From Phoronis pallida (taxonomy: Eukaryota > Phoronida > Phoronidae), in contig JAOXYC010207573.1 of assembly GCA_028565715.1 (NCBI GenBank), positions 1 through 11,423 of the forward strand: DNA of 11,423 nt, given 5' to 3'. Both the position numbers and the translations under genes were made by a program. The stretch's first letter is position 1. Each line of letters begins with the position of its first letter. Positions 8,801-11,423 of this stretch are shown one piece after another. Under the pieces are notes generated by a model that saw nothing but the letters and a program-made list of their open reading frames with translations, ran no database searches and was not told the origin of the DNA.

Positions 8801-10780
8801 ACTATACATTAGGATCAACATGCACACTCAAAATAATAGTGCCTTCACACTGCGCACTGACTCCACAGGGAAACGCTTGTTTCACTACGACTAGTACCTT
8901 CGGAGTACTTCGGACTGACAATTTACTATTTCCACTTCGACCTCTAGATGAACTTCGACCTCTTGCCGAACGTCCTGGAGATTTAGACACATGTCTACTT
9001 GGATTACGACTACCGTTTTTATTTTCTCTTTGTCTGCCTCGAGAATGGCTACGACTCTGAGATCTTTGACGTGAGTGTGAACGTCCTCTGCTTTGAGTTC
9101 TTGACTATTATGAAGCATGGGGAGCAATATAAATATTAGAGGCAAACAAATAAGTGAAAGAAATCTGTAAAAACATATGGAAAATGAATTTATAACTTAT
9201 TAGTGGCATAAGCTTGCCATCACAATCAAACCTCAAATATGTAGGCCTATGGCGTAAAGTTACAAATTTTTCAAATTTTGTCACTTTTGTCAAAATTTGT
9301 TATAAATAACAATTAAAGTGTTATTTTTTCTTTTGTCTGCAGTTAGATCAAAGACTCATGGAGATGAAATTAAAACATAACCATTGAACAAATAACAGAA
9401 TTGAACTCATCACACTTGTTCAGTTGAAAATAATATTTCATATTATGCAACTTGCCTTCACAACTACGGAACGCCTTTTCTGTGAGGATGAAATGATTTA
9501 GAAAAGAAGGGTCAATATCACTGAACAAATTTTTTTGAAAAACATTTCAATACAAATGATGTTATTTCCCCAGAGTAGGAACCATTCGACAGAAGAGCAA
9601 TCTCATGATGCGAAAATCAGAACCTTTGGATTGAAGTATAAAATGTGTAGTTACATTATCAAAATCAAAATAGGCAGGTAATGATAGTGCTTCAAATAAT
9701 GAAATACCTTTGACTTGTCCTCTTTTTTATTTTTATCTTTTTTATCCCCTTTCCCAGAGCGTTGAGAGCCAGCAGGACTTATTCCATCTGGGTTCGCAAA
9801 GTCTTCCTTTGGGTAGGCCAAGATCTGCAGAAAAATTACATTTTAAAAAAATCATGCTTTTTGAAATGAATGACACATGAATAATTCAGAAACCCTTTCT
9901 GAGAAATAGTCATTTCTGTATTTGTATTATCCACACCTGTTGGGTTGTTCAATGTTTGTGTTGTTATGCTTGCTTCATTTCGTGTCAGTTTCCAGTGATC
10001 AAGGGCAACGCCTGAAACGTGTGGAATTTTTAGTGAATATATAAATATACCAGTTTTCGTCGTATTTTAATCATTATAATTATTTATATATTTATACTGG
10101 TAACGGCTTTTAACATGAGAATAGGAGTAATCATGCTTATGCTGATTCTGAGAAATAGTGTCAATCAAATTTGGACAATTTTTTTCGAAGTTTTCATTTC
10201 CATTGTAAAGTTGATAAGTACATTGCAGTTGATAGTGTTTGATATATAATAAATACTCAACAATTCACACACAACTTATGCTTAACATTAAAAAAAGTGT
10301 TGTAATATGCTGGTATCAGCGGCTAAATTTAATGCAGGTAATCAGATCTGATCCATGATCTAAAGGTTATGATGCTCACCTGGTGTGTGAGAAATCATGG
10401 GTTGGATTCCCAGTTGATGAGAATGATTTTTGCAATCCAATACATTTCATCTAATTATAAAAAGTAATTTCACATTCAAGATTGTTCAATTTTGGAATAA
10501 ATGCATTATTATGCACATGGTGCTTTATTGCTGTCACCATTTTGATCAACCGATTTACGAATTACCATTTACTCATACCTTTTCTTCCATAACCTCAACA
10601 TCCATGCCTTGAATAAAGAAGTCCCTCAGTTTAAGTAGGTCATCTCTGACCACCAACATTGACCAGTTGAGTTCCAGAGTGTCCTCAGCCCAAGTGACCT
10701 TTGTTGACTGGATGTCTGTTAGTTCCCATGGTAACCTCTCTGAGGTAGGACCATCTTCTAGTTGTCCATCAGGAGTTTTC
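5691..10780 (-). CDS. Unknown protein with Lys/Asp-rich linkers and an Arg/Ser exon, 5' partial
   Basis: Seven exons in transcript order: 10780-10579, 9824-9708, 9104-8898, 7956-7747, 6699-6636, 6325-6240 and 5843-5691. All have GT...AG borders and phases that join into one frame of about 345 codons ending TAA (5691-5693). Three segments look globular: the first exon (PWELTDIQSTKVTWAEDTLE), the second half of exon 4 (FMPAEFTCLASFHVPLEEFL) and the last exon (LELQVSIELQHWTTARDAL). Between them are KGDKKDKNKKEDKSK-type linkers and an RS-rich exon. No signal peptide or membrane segment is seen. I do not recognise the family. Lys-rich linkers between beta-rich blocks occur in some large ciliary proteins (a CFAP92/KIAA1257-like protein is one untested thought), but that is a guess. 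The first exon begins in phase 2, so at least one exon lies upstream of 10780; I could not find it in the remaining 640 nt. The gene runs convergently towards EDC4. Confidence 0.75.
5844..6239 (-). other. Intron of the unknown gene
   Basis: Intron of 396 nt with donor CAG|GTAAGT and acceptor CACTTTTCAG on the minus strand. AT-rich; nothing else recognised. Confidence 0.75.
6240..6325 (-). CDS. Unknown gene, Lys-rich linker exon
   Basis: Acceptor TTTCCCTTTCAG and donor CAG|GTAAGT are both strong. It encodes about 29 residues of Lys/Asp/Gly/Pro-rich sequence (GKSPKGKEKDTKGDKQKPG), predicted disordered. Entry is in phase 1 and exit in phase 0, so it must be used together with the preceding 64-nt exon to keep frame. 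Confidence 0.7.
6326..6635 (-). other. Intron of the unknown gene
   Basis: Intron of 310 nt, donor G|GTACAG and acceptor CCCTTTCAG. The + strand frame across 6486-6731 is an antisense shadow of the flanking exon and AT-rich intron. Nothing else is seen. Confidence 0.65.
6636..6699 (-). CDS. Unknown gene, short Lys-rich linker exon
   Basis: A 64-nt exon after acceptor TTTTACAG encoding SEDSKGKKRDKSAEKKDKDK and ending in phase 1. The composition matches the linkers in exons 9708-9824, 7747-7956 and 6240-6325, which supports its membership despite the small size. Confidence 0.65.
6700..7746 (-). other. Long intron of the unknown gene with a small hairpin
   Basis: About 1.05 kb, AT-rich. It contains a hairpin at 7121-7160. 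Overlapping open frames on both strands at 7391-7624 have no splice or composition support as coding sequence. An additional phase-0 cassette exon cannot be excluded. Confidence 0.6.
7121..7160. repeat. Hairpin with 8-bp stem, 3-nt loop and 4-bp outer stem
   Basis: CGGCAACC-AGT-GGTTGCCG (7135-7153) is a perfect 8-bp stem with a 3-nt loop. It is enclosed by TAGC (7121-7124) and GCTA (7157-7160), with unpaired GTCTTGACAA and AAA between. It is GC-rich compared with the surrounding intron, so it may be a remnant of an inserted element or a structured RNA. Confidence 0.5.
7747..7956 (-). CDS. Unknown gene, linker plus globular exon
   Basis: A 210-nt exon, phase 0 at both ends, acceptor TGTTCTTCAG and donor AAG|GTTAGT. 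It starts with a Lys/Gly-rich linker (DDKGKKDGKGKGKKKEPE) and then a well-structured segment, FMPAEFTCLASFHVPLEEFL and VFVDASEHTQRASPVSIVK. The second part has alternating hydrophobic residues and aromatic positions typical of a beta-rich fold, and is the best part for a homology search. Confidence 0.78.
7957..8897 (-). other. Intron of the unknown gene
   Basis: About 940 nt, AT-rich. The frame of the upstream exon stays open past its donor for 31 codons to a stop near 8799-8801. Elsewhere no coding sequence is seen. An 18-bp AT-rich palindrome (8395-8412) is probably chance. Confidence 0.6.
8898..9104 (-). CDS. Unknown gene, Arg/Ser-rich exon
   Basis: A 207-nt exon, phase 0 at both ends, with acceptor TTCATAATAG and donor AAG|GTACTA. 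It encodes 69 residues dominated by Arg, Ser and Gly, with RSHSRQRSQSRSHSRGRQR near its start and GRSARGRSSSRGRSG later, resembling the RS domain of splicing factors. The only acceptor keeping frame with the preceding exon is AG at 9105-9106. The alternative AG five nt further in would lead to an early stop. RS repeats are not otherwise seen in this gene, so a regulated cassette exon is plausible (inference). Confidence 0.6.
9105..9707 (-). other. Intron of the unknown gene
   Basis: About 600 nt, donor AAG|GTATTT, acceptor CATAATAG. It contains a 9-bp AT-rich inverted repeat (CAAATTTTG 9272-9280 / CAAAATTTG 9291-9299); otherwise nothing is recognised. Confidence 0.6.
9708..9824 (-). CDS. Unknown gene, short exon ending in Lys/Asp linker
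   Basis: A 117-nt exon, phase 0 at both ends, acceptor TTTTTCTGCAG. It encodes ILAYPKEDFANPDGISPAGS, which looks like the end of the preceding globular segment. A disordered linker, GKGDKKDKNKKEDKSK, follows at its 3' end. Confidence 0.75.
9825..10578 (-). other. Intron of the unknown gene with a tRNA-like relic
   Basis: About 750 nt, donor AAG|GTATGA and acceptor TTTTTCTGCAG. AT-rich except for the tRNA-like segment at about 10340-10420. Confidence 0.65.
10357..10420 (+). repeat. tRNA-derived relic (SINE head or tRNA pseudogene)
   Basis: CTCAC-CTGGTGT-GTGAG (10375-10391) makes a perfect 5-bp stem with a 7-nt loop. A 5-nt spacer, the size of a tRNA variable loop, follows, then TGGG-TTGGATT-CCCA (10398-10412), a T-arm-like hairpin holding GGTTGGATTCC, close to the pol III B box. 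Read as a tRNA, the anticodon loop would carry GGT (Thr). The D arm keeps only AAAGG and does not pair, and no acceptor stem is found. It is therefore not a functional tRNA; a short interspersed element head is the likeliest source. Confidence 0.5.
10579..10780 (-). CDS. Unknown gene, first exon seen (5' partial)
   Basis: A 202-nt exon entered in phase 2 after acceptor ATCAGACAG and left in phase 0. The translation includes TPDGQLEDGPTSERLPWELT, then WAEDTLELNWSMLVVRDDLL and LRDFFIQGMDVEVMEEK. The composition is that of a folded, mixed alpha/beta segment with no low complexity. It is the second best query for identifying the family. Confidence 0.75.
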
Positions 10781-11423
10781 CTGTCTGATGAAATAATAGA
10801 AAAGTTATAATTAATTGAAAGTGTCAAGCTCTAAATTAAAACAGCTATGACACCAATGCAATTAAGTAATATGAAACTAAAAAGTTGATTCAACTGCTCA
10901 TAGTAATCTAGTAACCAATTATTTGATAGTAGTTAAATTCAATGTGGAATGCATCTAGCTATAGGAGCTCATAATGTAATCTTCATTGAACATTTTCCGG
11001 GAAAAAATTCTCAAATTATCACGTTTACAAAAGGTGATTTCACACTCTTACACAACAAGATATTCCAGTTGTTTAAATCACAATGTCCATGCCTCATGTT
11101 CCACTACAAGATGTAATATTGCCACGCATGTGCACTCGATTAAGATTTTTGACCTTGTCCCAATTTTGGGAGTAATGAAAAAATTAATTTTGCGAATCAT
11201 TTTTGTTGTCCCAAAATGGCAAGAAAATACCGTAGTCAAGTTTGTGCTTTTAAGCACAAACTTGACTACGGTATTTCCTTGCTTTTAAAAAAGCACATGT
11301 TGGGTGACGATTGTGTACATCCTGAGGGGACTTAACACATGGGGAGTGATTTTTTTTTCACTACACAAAGAAGCAACTTGATGCATGAGCAGTGCGAGAG
11401 TGTGTAAAGGTTTATTATACCAG
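10781..11423. other. Presumed upstream intron of the unknown gene
   Basis: No exon could be recognised on either strand. The 100-codon + strand frame at 10986-11288 runs into the inverted repeat and has no coding character. The segment contains inverted repeats at 11163-11217 and 11219-11282. Confidence 0.5.
11219..11282. repeat. Near-perfect 31-bp inverted repeat, 2-nt spacer
   Basis: The arms 11219-11249 and 11252-11282 are complementary at 30 of 31 positions (single A:C mismatch at 11224/11277) around a TT spacer. A second, weaker pair (ATTTTGGGA 11163-11171 / TCCCAAAAT 11209-11217) lies directly to its left. It may be a foldback or hairpin element remnant, a cruciform-prone site, or a sequencing fold-back artefact. 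Confidence 0.8.

Noticed and set aside
8839-9060. 73-codon + strand frame across the Arg/Ser exon
   Set aside because: It is the complement of the RS-repeat codons; the minus-strand frame has consistent splice phases on both sides.
10986-11288. 100-codon open frame on the + strand
   Set aside because: Composition is not coding-like, it ends in the inverted repeat, and it has no homology I recognise. It lies in the presumed upstream intron of the minus-strand gene.
1-11423. Bacterial or mobile systems (operons, CRISPR, phage, restriction or defence islands)
   Set aside because: Both genes have spliceosomal introns and no long continuous frames or operon spacing exist, so the window is animal nuclear DNA.

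Overview
This is nuclear DNA from an animal, most likely an invertebrate. Protein-coding exons of about 60-210 nt are split by AT-rich introns of roughly 250-1050 nt with GT...AG borders. The decapping-scaffold homologue clearly resembles the vertebrate protein but is diverged, and the non-coding DNA is rich in short inverted repeats and relics. I cannot name the phylum from this window alone; a mollusc or other marine invertebrate is a guess.

Left part (1-4210, + strand): the last seven coding exons of EDC4 (Ge-1/Hedls, enhancer of mRNA decapping 4), about 390 residues, ending at TAG 3579-3581. Splice phases agree across all six junctions. Directly after the stop lies the oddest structure of the window: a decaying tandem array (about 3486-4204, period about 140-146 bp). 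Each unit repeats the last ~32 codons of EDC4, the stop codon and some 45 nt of 3' UTR. The first two copies are nearly identical and the outer ones increasingly diverged. A likely polyadenylation signal (4202-4207) sits in the remnant of a sixth copy.

Middle (4210-5690): AT-rich DNA between two convergent genes, then the long 3' UTR of the minus-strand gene. That UTR contains a MITE-like element with imperfect terminal inverted repeats (5392-5654).

Right part (5691-10780, - strand): the last seven exons I can recognise of a gene of unknown family (about 345 residues, open at the 5' end). Three stretches of normal globular composition are separated by Lys/Asp/Glu-rich linkers and one Arg/Ser-rich exon. 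Most internal exons are phase 0 at both ends, so they could be skipped without a frameshift. Its introns hold a tRNA-like relic (10370-10413) and small hairpins. Near the right edge (11219-11282) is an almost perfect 31-bp inverted repeat with a 2-nt spacer.

The two genes are tail-to-tail neighbours and nothing in the sequence suggests a shared pathway. EDC4 acts in cytoplasmic mRNA decapping and P-bodies; the function of the minus-strand gene is unknown. I see no complete new biological system. The post-stop EDC4 array and the linker-rich unknown gene are the parts most worth following up.
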